DNA of 64,000 bases, taken from contig NZ_KB907270.1 in NCBI RefSeq assembly GCF_000381905.1, positions 32,117 through 96,116 on the forward strand. The letters run 5' to 3'. The position numbers were made by a program, and so were the translations under genes. Positions within the stretch are counted from its first letter, which is position 1, and each line of letters starts with the position of its first letter. The notes beneath the pieces were generated by a model, which ran no database searches, was not told where the DNA came from, and saw nothing but the letters and a program-made list of their open reading frames with translations. Below, piece by piece: positions 46,505-55,089 of this stretch. The stretch comes from Paenibacillus fonticola DSM 21315 (GTDB taxonomy: Bacteria; Bacillota; Bacilli; Paenibacillales; Paenibacillaceae).

Positions 46505-47502
46505 GATAAACCCTTGTATTCATAGGGAAGAGGAAGCATAAAAATCCATTCCTCTTCCGTTTGCAAAATGCGATTAAATCCAAGCGATTGCAGCAAGAGC
46601 AGAGTCGGCCGATTCCGTTTATTTGGCCGATATCGGCACATCACTCGTTGCAGCGATGGCCAATCCTGATACATACGGGACAAGATCCCTTCCATAAAAA
46701 CTGTACCGATTCCTCTGCCCTCCATCCGGCAAGAAATACAAAACAGTTCTATTTCTGCAGTCACATCATGGACTAAAACCATCGCCATTGCCACGATGCC
46801 ATGATTGCCAAATCGATCCTTGAGTTGAGCAACATAAAGTTGACTTCGTTCGGCTTGCAAATAGAGCTGTATCTCTGTAAGATTTGGAGCCTGAACCAAG
46901 TTATTAAACTGCGTCGTACGCGATGCCAGTTCGACTAAACGGATGACATCTTCCGCTTTAGCACTGCGTAATCTCAGTTCCATCTCACAAGATCGTAAGA
47001 ACTCTTCCCTCGAACCACTAAACCTCTTCTCCGCAAGCTGCCTCTCCATTCTCATCATCATAAGTTGGCGGCGTTCAGCTCCCGTTCTCGATACACTGCC
47101 ATGAAATTCGGGGAGAGAAGGCAGCCTCACAGCAGCATCCGCATCATACACATAGACTTCGGGTACATATAGGCTTACTTCGTAACGCTCGTAGGGATTA
47201 TCGTCGATAAACCCAACGGTATCCAGTCCGATATTCAGTTCTTTAGCAATCTTTTGGATACAGGAAACCTTGGAACCTTTACTAAATTGCGGATAAAGAA
47301 AATAATGGTCAATTCTAAGTTCAATCAGCTTTTGGTTCACCCTCTCCGGTTCATTGCGACTGCAAATACTCTGCATAACCCCTCTTTTATCTAGTTCCAG
47401 CAGTGTCTCTCGGATACCAGGCCGAAGTTCAACATGTCCATTCTCCGTTAATGTTCCTTGCCATAACGTATCATCCAGATCCCATATTAAACATTTAATC
47501 AC
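46465..47502 (-). CDS. FkbH-like HAD-IIIC protein with C-terminal acetyltransferase-like domain
   Basis: 345 residues from a GTG at 47502, which overlaps the preceding stop by 8 nt and follows AGGGGA. The HAD motif DLDDTLW begins at Asp8, ICSRNEPERV and GFIDDNPYERYEV are motifs II-III, and LVQAPNLTEIQLYL to RMEGRGIGTVFMEG is the GNAT-like C-terminal half. FkbH enzymes move a glyceryl group from 1,3-bisphosphoglycerate to an ACP, which matches the ACP encoded next. A relaxed acyl specificity is possible. Confidence 0.85.
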   Translation of the reverse strand: MIKCLIWDLDDTLWQGTLTENGHVELRPGIRETLLELDKRGVMQSICSRNEPERVNQKLIELRIDHYFLYPQFSKGSKVSCIQKIAKELNIGLDTVGFIDDNPYERYEVSLYVPEVYVYDADAAVRLPSLPEFHGSVSRTGAERRQLMMMRMERQLAEKRFSGSREEFLRSCEMELRLRSAKAEDVIRLVELASRTTQFNNLVQAPNLTEIQLYLQAERSQLYVAQLKDRFGNHGIVAMAMVLVHDVTAEIELFCISCRMEGRGIGTVFMEGILSRMYQDWPSLQRVMCRYRPNKRNRPTLLLLQSLGFNRILQTEEEWIFMLPLPYEYKGLSWIHLKMEGASIN

Positions 47503-47971
47503 GGCGCTCTTCCCCTTCTGCTGTGCTTGCACGATATTCCATCGTAAGGTGAGTAGGGGCAAAACCATATTTCTTATACAAGGCACGCATCGGCAGATTG
47601 TGCACCTGTACATGCCCTACAATGTGTTGACAGCCCTCACTGATCGCCCATTGTATTCCTGCCTTAAACAAGTCATCCACCCCGAACGTACCCCGATAAA
47701 CTTTATGAACATAGAAGCTTCTGAATTGCATGTATGCTTCCTGAGTAACTGAGTTTTCCCTGCTACTCAGCCACATCCATCCTGCGAGACATTTGTCCGC
47801 CTCCCATACAAACATTCCCGAGCGTTCACGCACCATCGCCTTCTCCAGCTTGCGAACATGAAAAGCGATATCCGTTACCGCCTCATTGCCAAATGACAGA
47901 ATCGCGATCTCTCGTTCCCATCCCGCTATTTCCTGAACATCCTTCGCTTCAATCCATCGTATCGTCATCAT
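47495..47971 (-). CDS. GNAT-family N-acyltransferase
   Basis: 158 residues; AAGGAG lies just before tandem ATGs at 47971/47968. FRSFYVHKVYRGTFGVDDLF and GHVQVHNLPMRALYKKYGF are the acyl-CoA-binding and C-terminal strands of GNAT enzymes. It overlaps bpsA by 23 nt and fkbH by 8 nt. In this operon the natural acceptor would be a polyamine amine, with the ACP-bound unit or acetyl-CoA as donor; that is inference. Confidence 0.82.
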   Translation of the reverse strand: MMTIRWIEAKDVQEIAGWEREIAILSFGNEAVTDIAFHVRKLEKAMVRERSGMFVWEADKCLAGWMWLSSRENSVTQEAYMQFRSFYVHKVYRGTFGVDDLFKAGIQWAISEGCQHIVGHVQVHNLPMRALYKKYGFAPTHLTMEYRASTAEGEERRD

Positions 47972-49151
47972 GCTTCTCCTTCTTTGCAGGGAGGATCGTT
48001 TTCTCTACCAGTTCAAACGTATCATGGCCGCAATGCGGGCATCTGTCGTTTTTAAGTTGTTCTATAGTGGAAAAGTCTTCTGTTACCCCTACCTGCACTA
48101 ATCCTGCGCACTGTTTGCAGCAATAGGTTCTAAGTGTTCGCTTCACTTCTCCTGTGTACAACGCATCGATGAATTTACCGGCATACTCCGGCTGTGACTG
48201 ATCCGTTGTACGTAAAACAAACATCTGGCTGCGATTCGCAATCATTTCTGCTGCTTCATAAGAATTGAATCGTGGGAAATTTGCACTGACTGTCAACCCC
48301 ATGCGCACCAATTCCCGCTGCATAGCCAGAGTGAATGCTGGAGATTTATGAGCAAACGAGAGGAACACAGGCAATCCTCTCTCACGTTTCAATGCCTGAA
48401 TACCTCGGGAGAGAAATAGAACCATTCCCTGGAGCGTATAAGGAGGATCGGTGAAAAAGCAATCGTATTTTCCATGAAGTTCCTCCGGCAAAGGTTCCCG
48501 GAAATCCACTTGATGACAACGGATCGGAAGATGATATTCTGTCGCCACCGCATCAATGTATTGTAAAAATCGTTGGTCAATATCCAGTACATCCACCGTA
48601 GTGACTGAATGACCACCTGCTGAGAACATGCGATTCAAGAGTAAGCCTATCGATACGCTCACGAGATCATCATCACCGATGCAGACAATTTTCTTCCCGA
48701 TCAATGCGGACTGCTTCAAACATAAAACAGCACGGCGCAGACTAGTTTCGGGTGTACATTTCGATTGATCAATCTGTACATTCGCTGTAGGCCTAAGCGA
48801 AAACACTTTCTTCAATATGGCCAATACTTCTTCCAAACCTTCCGTCCAAACTGTATCTTGAAGCAGCTTATGATATAGGGAGCGATTCAAGCCCTGATAA
48901 CCCCATTCCCGTTCAATCCTTGCCACCCCTTCAGGCGTGCAACGGACACCTCGATCCTGCAGCAATGCTCCTGCTTTAATAAGTTCCCGCTTGATGGCGG
49001 CAGCAACTGGTGTAGGCAGCAGCGTTCTACGCGCTAATTCTTTCGTGGAAATTCCCGGGTTCATATAGCACTCAATCAGTAATTGTTCAATAACAGGTGT
49101 TCCTTCTTGTAACTCAATATGCTGCTTAGCTTGTTCGATAAAAGATTTCAC
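47949..49151 (-). CDS. bpsA: Branched-chain polyamine synthase (BpsA-like aminopropyltransferase)
   Basis: 400 residues. An N-terminal winged helix (STKELARRTLLPTPVAAAIK) precedes a Rossmann aminopropyltransferase domain with GDDDLVSVSIG (159-169) and the catalytic DPPYT (235-239), the signatures of N4-bis(aminopropyl)spermidine synthase. A C-terminal four-cysteine ribbon (YCCKQCAG ... CPHCG) is an addition. It uses decarboxylated AdoMet, made by SpeH in the same operon. First gene of the set; branched polyamines are best known from thermophiles, so a mesophile-type genome is of interest. Confidence 0.88.
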   Translation of the reverse strand: MKSFIEQAKQHIELQEGTPVIEQLLIECYMNPGISTKELARRTLLPTPVAAAIKRELIKAGALLQDRGVRCTPEGVARIEREWGYQGLNRSLYHKLLQDTVWTEGLEEVLAILKKVFSLRPTANVQIDQSKCTPETSLRRAVLCLKQSALIGKKIVCIGDDDLVSVSIGLLLNRMFSAGGHSVTTVDVLDIDQRFLQYIDAVATEYHLPIRCHQVDFREPLPEELHGKYDCFFTDPPYTLQGMVLFLSRGIQALKRERGLPVFLSFAHKSPAFTLAMQRELVRMGLTVSANFPRFNSYEAAEMIANRSQMFVLRTTDQSQPEYAGKFIDALYTGEVKRTLRTYCCKQCAGLVQVGVTEDFSTIEQLKNDRCPHCGHDTFELVEKTILPAKKEKHDDDTMD

Positions 49152-49371
49152 CTAATCCCTCCTGATTTAATCTGTTTTGTTCAATCCGCATACGGCACTC
49201 ATCTTCAACATTCGTCGCCTCCCTGAAAACACAAAAAAGACAGAGATGAACATACGTCATCCCTGCCGCAAATATGAGCCTATTGCATCATTACCCATAA
49301 AAAAATCCGCGCTGAACACAGCACGGATGTGGGTAATTGCACAAATAGCCTCTAGGGCTTTGATTATATCC

Positions 49372-49496
49372 GTTGTTCTTAACTAATTCCGAAGTCCATT
49401 TATGCACATAAGAAATTTAACCACGCTATTTCAGCAAATGGCATTTCAAAGGCAATCCAAGACTTCAAATATGGAATTGTTTAGTTAAGAACGACC
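49372..49496. repeat. 125-bp inverted-repeat element, MITE-like
   Basis: The ends GTTGTTCTTAACTAA and TTAGTTAAGAACGAC are inverted repeats with one mismatch, and inner segments GAAGTC / GACTTC also pair. It has no coding capacity. It occupies the spacer upstream of bpsA (49152..49636) and could be a miniature transposon or a large structured leader; no transposase with these ends is in the window. Confidence 0.45.
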
Positions 49497-49577
49497 CCGG
49501 ACATCAAATTCTCCCCTTAATTAAATTACAGCCATATTACCACAATTAGGAATTCGGGTCAAACTTCCCTTCATATT

Positions 49578-49614
49578 GCAATATATACTTTACATATGTA
49601 ATATATATATTACA
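49578..49614. promoter_or_regulatory. Tandem operator of the XRE regulator
   Basis: TGTAATATATATATTACA (49597..49614) is a perfect 18-bp palindrome. A degenerate copy, TGCAATATATACTTTACA, starts 19 bp earlier. Both lie just upstream of the regulator gene, fitting autoregulation. Confidence 0.6.
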
Positions 49615-49636
49615 ATAAGACGAGGAGGTGACCCGC

Positions 49637-49837
49637 TTGATCAATCGAGTTAAACTAGCCCGCATGGAGCAAAGCCTAACTCAGCAACAGTTGGCTGACG
49701 CTGTAGGAGTTACTCGACAAACGATTAATTTAATTGAAAAAGCAAACTACAATCCATCGTTAAATTTATGCTTAGCTATCTGTTATTCATTAAAAAAAAC
49801 TTTGGATGACTTATTTTGGATTGAGGAGGAAAAGTAA
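49637..49837 (+). CDS. Small XRE-family regulator
   Basis: 66 residues from a TTG at 49637, 8 nt after GAGGAGG; the GTG at 49628 is part of that ribosome site. Helix-turn-helix LTQQQLADAVGVTRQTINLI and the C-terminal LKKTLDDLFW match the YozG-like group. These usually precede a small membrane protein; here the next frame is MKRV-stop, so the partner appears lost against the convergent MATE gene. Confidence 0.85.
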   Translation: MINRVKLARMEQSLTQQQLADAVGVTRQTINLIEKANYNPSLNLCLAICYSLKKTLDDLFWIEEEK

Positions 49838-49869
49838 TGAAAAGAGTATAAGCCTTTGATTAATGATGA

Positions 49870-51231
49870 TTATGCAGCAAGGTCGTTAACCAGGTTCTTG
49901 ATCCACTTTTTCGATCTGATTCGAGCCATACCGATTGCAAAACGAACAACTTCTTCCATGGAGAGGATAAGGTACACGAGAAAAATAGGCTGCTTCCAAA
50001 CGAAAGACATTAGCAGACCTGACGGTACACCGATCAGCCAGGTTGCTGCAGATTCCATCGCGAACACAAATTTGCTGTCTCCACCGCTGTTCAATATGCC
50101 TCCAGCCATAATCATGTTGCTCACTTTCACCCACAGGAAGGCTGCAAATACCCAGACCAGATAAATGCCTAAATCATGTGTCTCGTCAGATACATTAAAT
50201 GCGGATACATAGAAGGGAGAGATGATTGTTATAATTGCTCCAATAACTAGAGATACACCTATGCCCAGCAAAATAAAACGTTTGGCATACTGCATTGCGG
50301 CCTCCTCTTCACCAGCTCCCAGCTTGTTCCCAACCATAACGCCACCCGCACTGGAGAGACCCGTAAGAAGACCGATACAGATACCCTGAAGCGGGAACGT
50401 AATCGTCATTGCAGTCATCTCTTCGGTCCCCATCCGGCTATAAATAATCGCGTATACAGTCTCTCCGAGCACCCAGATCAACTCCGTTAATACAATCGGA
50501 TACGTCGTCTGAAGAAACTTGGAAACCAACGGCTTGGACGTGCTGAATAAATCTTTGAAGTCCGCGCCGCCTGGCAATTTAAATTTGTACACAGCCCCAA
50601 TAATGAGAAAGCACTCGACGATTCTGGATATAAAGGTAGCAACCGCTGCACCCTTCAACCCCCATTCCGAGAAGCCAAATTTACCAAAAATCAATAAATA
50701 ATTTAAAACGATATTTAACCCTACGGTAAAGAGACTGACAAACATCGGCAGCTTCACATGCTGTGTGCTTCGCAAGATAGCGGAATACAGCATGGTTAGC
50801 ATCATCGGAACGTAAGTTAAAGCTGTAATTTCAAGAAAAATATATCCTTCTTCGATAACTCTGGTGTCAGTTGTAAAAAGACTAAGACAGAGCTGTGGCT
50901 TGAGAAACACAAACAAGGAGAACAGGATGGACAAGCTGAAGCCGATCAGTAATCCGATTCCCAGAAGGCCGGAAATGCTCTTCCGATCCTGTTTGCCCCA
51001 AAACTGTGCAGCATAAATCGAAACACCCATGGCTAAGCCAGCTAACACTACTGAAATGACTCCGTATACTTTACTGGACATTCCAACAGAAGCGATCGCG
51101 ACGTCACCGAGTTGACCAACCATTAGCTGATCCGTCAGGGTTAGCAGCGCCATAATCAAGCTTTGCAGCGTTACTGGAATTGCAATTTTGTACACATTCC
51201 TATAAAAATCCTTTTTTGCCTCAGCATTCAT
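49870..51231 (-). CDS. MATE-family efflux transporter
   Basis: 453 residues with twelve helices; the N-terminal QSLIMALLTLTDQLMVGQLG and the second-half GICIGLLTGLSSAGGVMVGN mark the two MATE halves. A cation-coupled drug or metabolite exporter of the cytoplasmic membrane. Convergent with the XRE gene, 22 nt after the RibD-like gene. Substrate unknown. Confidence 0.88.
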   Translation of the reverse strand: MNAEAKKDFYRNVYKIAIPVTLQSLIMALLTLTDQLMVGQLGDVAIASVGMSSKVYGVISVVLAGLAMGVSIYAAQFWGKQDRKSISGLLGIGLLIGFSLSILFSLFVFLKPQLCLSLFTTDTRVIEEGYIFLEITALTYVPMMLTMLYSAILRSTQHVKLPMFVSLFTVGLNIVLNYLLIFGKFGFSEWGLKGAAVATFISRIVECFLIIGAVYKFKLPGGADFKDLFSTSKPLVSKFLQTTYPIVLTELIWVLGETVYAIIYSRMGTEEMTAMTITFPLQGICIGLLTGLSSAGGVMVGNKLGAGEEEAAMQYAKRFILLGIGVSLVIGAIITIISPFYVSAFNVSDETHDLGIYLVWVFAAFLWVKVSNMIMAGGILNSGGDSKFVFAMESAATWLIGVPSGLLMSFVWKQPIFLVYLILSMEEVVRFAIGMARIRSKKWIKNLVNDLAA

Positions 51232-51253
51232 TCCCCTATACTCCCCCTAGTGA

Positions 51254-51913
51254 CTACATTGCCTTCAAATATCTTAAAAGTGTATAGTTATCTCTTTGTT
51301 GAACTTCGGCTACCTTAAACCTCTTGATATAATCCATTTCCGTATAGCCATCACCGTCTACCAATGTAATGTTCGATGACCCTCCGATGATAATCGGCAG
51401 CTGCATCAAAATGATCTCATCCACTAATCCTTGATTGAAGATATGCCAGTTCAAGAAGCCGCCTCCTTCAACCATTAAGCTGGTAATTCCGAATTTCTCC
51501 TCTAGCTGACGATAAAGCTCTACAAAATCGACTTCATCTTCACCGCAAATGAGGCATTCCTTATTTCGCTGGCGGAGAATTTCCATCTTCTTTTCATCTT
51601 TTCCTTTTTCAGTAGTTACAATGATGGTTTTTCCTTCGTCCGTCAACACATGGCTATCCAGTGAAATTTCCATTGCTCTTGTTGGAATAATGCGAATCGG
51701 ATTTTTGTTATTTTCATATCGGTTAGTTAAATACGGATTATCTGTAGTAATTGTATTCTTGCCCACCATAATTCCATCTACATTGCCGCGAAATTTATGA
51801 ATATATTCAATATCCTTGCTGTCAAAAAGGCTGAATAACGGTTTGCTCGATTGACCTGCCCCTAAAGTTAACTTACCGTCTATTGAGATTTGACTAAAAA
51901 TACTGGTTTTCAT
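51254..51913 (-). CDS. RibD C-terminal-like reductase (dihydrofolate reductase fold)
   Basis: 219 residues: SQISIDGKLTLGAGQSSK, GIMVGKNTITTDNPYLTNR and LMVEGGGFLNWHIFNQGLVD are the pyrimidine reductase signature. There is no deaminase domain and no other riboflavin gene nearby, so it is more likely a stand-alone NADPH reductase than part of riboflavin synthesis. Confidence 0.8.
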   Translation of the reverse strand: MKTSIFSQISIDGKLTLGAGQSSKPLFSLFDSKDIEYIHKFRGNVDGIMVGKNTITTDNPYLTNRYENNKNPIRIIPTRAMEISLDSHVLTDEGKTIIVTTEKGKDEKKMEILRQRNKECLICGEDEVDFVELYRQLEEKFGITSLMVEGGGFLNWHIFNQGLVDEIILMQLPIIIGGSSNITLVDGDGYTEMDYIKRFKVAEVQQRDNYTLLRYLKAM

Positions 51914-51935
51914 GATTCAACCCTCTCCCCATATT

Positions 51936-53087
51936 TTATTTTGCTTCGATATGAGCACTCTTGTCCCGAAAAGCCTGCTCCATCGTATTAAAGGCACTGG
52001 TAGCACCATGCTGCAATTGATGAAGTCCCTGCCCCATAGCAGGCCATATGGACTTCATAATTTCTTCGATTGGCATAGGACGGCTATTCTTTAGCAGCTC
52101 AATGAGCTGGGCACGATTGGGTGAATACGTCGAAATAAGCTGTTTTTGCACCTCAGGATGAACAGGAATTCGTTGAACCTTTGTCCCCCACTTGCGCTGG
52201 CTCTCCTCACTTAACATAAATTTGCTGAAGGAGATGATCTCCTCCCTCCATTCAGACTCTACGTCTAATGAGTGGTTAGGAAAAACGAGCCCGATAGAAG
52301 ATGACATGGATCGTGAGGGTACTCCATTAATAGAAGGCAGCTTGCCTATACCAAGCCGTTCTCCCATCTGCTGATCCAAATAATTGTAAATCCACTCACC
52401 AGAGATGATTGCTCCTACCTTTCCATTTATGAACTCTTCCAACAATTCATTAGAACCATTCAGGCTAGTGAGGATACCTGTCTCCATTTGATCACTGACA
52501 AAATGCAAGGCTTGCTGCATCTCATGATTCAGAAAAGCAGGTTTTCCTTCATGGATCGGCCATCCGCCGAAGGCAGTGAAGAATGGAATAAACCAATATG
52601 GATCTTGAAGATCCGCACCTATCGGAACGATTCCTCGCTGCTTCAGCCCGCTGCCTGCTCTCTCTATTTCCTCCCAGGATTCAGGAGGGTTGTCGAAAAT
52701 TTCTCTATTGTAATATAGAACCATGTGATTCCCCTTTAATACAGGCAGACCATACTGAACTGCGCCAACCTGCATGGTGGACAATTCATTTGTTCCAAAA
52801 GCTTCTACTATGCTGGACAAGGATTCCGGTACTTCGGAATACAAGCCTGCTTCCCAAAAAGCCGCCATATCAGCCGGTACAAAAGCCATGTGAGCTGTTT
52901 TCCCGCCATTCGCTATCTCATTTAATCGATCTACCAGTTCTTTCAAATTCATGACCACGGCAGTTACTTGTACGCCATATTCCTTGGAATACTCCTCGCA
53001 TAACTGCTCCAGGACTTGAATGGAGGTGTCCCCAGGACCATCAAACTCATGCCAAATGATTAATTCCTTCTTATGGGTTGTCATCAT
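51936..53087 (-). CDS. Solute-binding-like protein without signal peptide
   Basis: 383 residues of family 1 extracellular binding fold: ELIIWHEFDGPGDTSIQVLE, GLPVLKGNHMVLYYNREIF, GKVGAIISGEWIYNYL. Such proteins normally begin with a lipoprotein signal; this one starts directly at the mature sequence (MMTTHKKELIIWHE). It is cotranscribed with the GH13 gene 3 nt upstream and no permease is near. A cytosolic sugar-binding or sensing role is possible. Confidence 0.82.
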   Translation of the reverse strand: MMTTHKKELIIWHEFDGPGDTSIQVLEQLCEEYSKEYGVQVTAVVMNLKELVDRLNEIANGGKTAHMAFVPADMAAFWEAGLYSEVPESLSSIVEAFGTNELSTMQVGAVQYGLPVLKGNHMVLYYNREIFDNPPESWEEIERAGSGLKQRGIVPIGADLQDPYWFIPFFTAFGGWPIHEGKPAFLNHEMQQALHFVSDQMETGILTSLNGSNELLEEFINGKVGAIISGEWIYNYLDQQMGERLGIGKLPSINGVPSRSMSSSIGLVFPNHSLDVESEWREEIISFSKFMLSEESQRKWGTKVQRIPVHPEVQKQLISTYSPNRAQLIELLKNSRPMPIEEIMKSIWPAMGQGLHQLQHGATSAFNTMEQAFRDKSAHIEAK

Positions 53088-53090
53088 CTT

Positions 53091-55043
53091 TTACTCCTCC
53101 CAGGCCCTAATCTTGTCATTATAGAAAATCATACCTTGATGCGGTTGGATCTTAAGCTGCTTGTACCTTTGTCCAACATGATCTGATCCAGGCTCGCTAT
53201 CGCTATCAATCAAGAGAACAAACCCATGATTAACGGAATATATAGCTTCCAAATCAACGCTTTGCGTAGTATCAGGGCTTAAATTAAAGCAGCCTACAAA
53301 CAGCTCATCCCCCTGATAATAGGCATATATTAATACATCACCCTGATCATCAGGGACCAAGAAATTACCCGCTCGCAACAGACTGCTGTACTGCTTCCTG
53401 CATTGATGCAATTGCTGAAGCAAAGGAATCATAGGTCTGGACTCAGTCCAGTTAATCGCAAGCTTGTTAAAAAATGCTCTAGGAATCTCTGCACCGTCCG
53501 TATTATCCCCCAAGCCGCAATTAAGCGGCTGCTCCTCGTTGACCTCCATTCCAGTGGTCAAATAGGGTATGGCGTTTGGCAGGAAATAATTGAATACAGT
53601 CATCATCCTTGCAAGCTTAACCCCTCCGCGACTCGTTATTCTTGGCGTATCTGCTGTCTCCGAGCAGGCAAACACAGGAATCTCCAGCTCCGGCAGTTCC
53701 CGCAAATAATTTTGCAATAGGTTCACCTTGATATCCGTCATAATGTTCCAACCACTGCCAAGCATAATGTTATACCCCGTTTTCGCAGCTTTTTTGTGGT
53801 TTCGGTTAAATAAATCCTCGCTGATTAAAATAGCATGAGGCTTAATTTCTTTGACTTTCTGAAAAATCTCCTCCAGAAGCGCTGTAGGCAGCACGTGTCC
53901 GATATCAATCCTGAAGCCATCTATCCCGTAGGTATTGAGGTTAAACGTTATTGCATCGATCAGCATGTCCCATAGCTCTCGGTTTGGCTCAAGTCCAGGA
54001 TAATAGTTGCACTTGATCGTATCGAACAGTACGTAAGGCGCTTGCTGAGGTGATATATACGGTTTAACCATTGGAGATATATCCTTGAACAATCGGTAAA
54101 AGGTTATATCCGTCCAGATCGGTTGAACATCGTTAATCCAATCAGAATGCGCCGGAGATGTCGTAATACCCATTTCTTCTTCTACAAGTGTCAGCAATTC
54201 CTCTCCCGTTTGCTTGGCTCTAGCCTTAAGCGACTCCCATAGTACGGAATCTAATTCATTAGGAGGAAAGGAAAACTTACTCAAAAAATCTGCTGTTTCA
54301 TGAGTGCGATACACGGTCTCCAATTTGTCCGGAGTACATTCCTCAAAGAAACCCAGCTCGGGAATATTTGGCGGACGAAATCCCTCTAATTGATCCAGGT
54401 ACATCCAATACACCCAATCCGGATGCTCTTCAATAACTGCGCTATTTCTAGCTGTAACTCTAGGAATAAAATCGACAACCACCTTGATATCCAGCAAGTG
54501 GCAGGCTTCGACTAGTGCAGCCATTTCATCATGCAATGTGAAATCCTTCATCTCGTCGAGTAAAGAATCATGTAAATGGGGATCCAACTCGAATAAATTA
54601 TGAACCGCGTACGGTGAGCCTATATCCCCTTTCAGATTCAGGTTGCTGTACAGGGTTACAGGCAGCAAATACAAGATGTTAACGCCCATTTTTTTAAGAA
54701 GAGGGAGTAAAATCATCGTCCGTAAAAAGGTTCCGGATTCCAGTTCGCCTGTATGACCGTAATCCCAAGCCGTCGTATATCTGACCAAAGAGCAGTAAAT
54801 AACGCTATCGTTCAGATTTCTTGTTTCAGCCAAATGATACTCCGGAGAAGAATCAAATAAATATTGCAGATGTTGAACAAAAAAATCGTAAGGATGAACT
54901 TGAATCTCTCCATCACGCGCATCTAGATCGTTCGCATATCCGCATTCATTCCATATAGATGGAATCCATATCGCTTGAGCTTCTTTACGTCTATTCGACA
55001 TAAAAAATCGGTATATTTGCTTTAAATGCTTATGTTGGTTCAT
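53091..55043 (-). CDS. Cytosolic GH13-type alpha-glucanase/transferase, divergent
   Basis: 650 residues, no signal peptide. Barrel motifs: LLKKMGVNILYLLPV, VVVDFIPRVTARNS, the nucleophile in GFRIDIGHVLP, the acid in AILISEDLFN and a probable third Asp in SETADTPRI (instead of NHD). A C-terminal beta domain follows. The departures from ordinary amylases recall maltosyltransferase-type members, but I cannot name the subfamily. AAAGGAG precedes the ATG; it follows the zinc dehydrogenase by 46 nt. Confidence 0.8.
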   Translation of the reverse strand: MNQHKHLKQIYRFFMSNRRKEAQAIWIPSIWNECGYANDLDARDGEIQVHPYDFFVQHLQYLFDSSPEYHLAETRNLNDSVIYCSLVRYTTAWDYGHTGELESGTFLRTMILLPLLKKMGVNILYLLPVTLYSNLNLKGDIGSPYAVHNLFELDPHLHDSLLDEMKDFTLHDEMAALVEACHLLDIKVVVDFIPRVTARNSAVIEEHPDWVYWMYLDQLEGFRPPNIPELGFFEECTPDKLETVYRTHETADFLSKFSFPPNELDSVLWESLKARAKQTGEELLTLVEEEMGITTSPAHSDWINDVQPIWTDITFYRLFKDISPMVKPYISPQQAPYVLFDTIKCNYYPGLEPNRELWDMLIDAITFNLNTYGIDGFRIDIGHVLPTALLEEIFQKVKEIKPHAILISEDLFNRNHKKAAKTGYNIMLGSGWNIMTDIKVNLLQNYLRELPELEIPVFACSETADTPRITSRGGVKLARMMTVFNYFLPNAIPYLTTGMEVNEEQPLNCGLGDNTDGAEIPRAFFNKLAINWTESRPMIPLLQQLHQCRKQYSSLLRAGNFLVPDDQGDVLIYAYYQGDELFVGCFNLSPDTTQSVDLEAIYSVNHGFVLLIDSDSEPGSDHVGQRYKQLKIQPHQGMIFYNDKIRAWEE

Positions 55044-55089
55044 AGAACTATCTCCTTTTTTTGCATAAAGAAGAAATTTGCATTATTTT

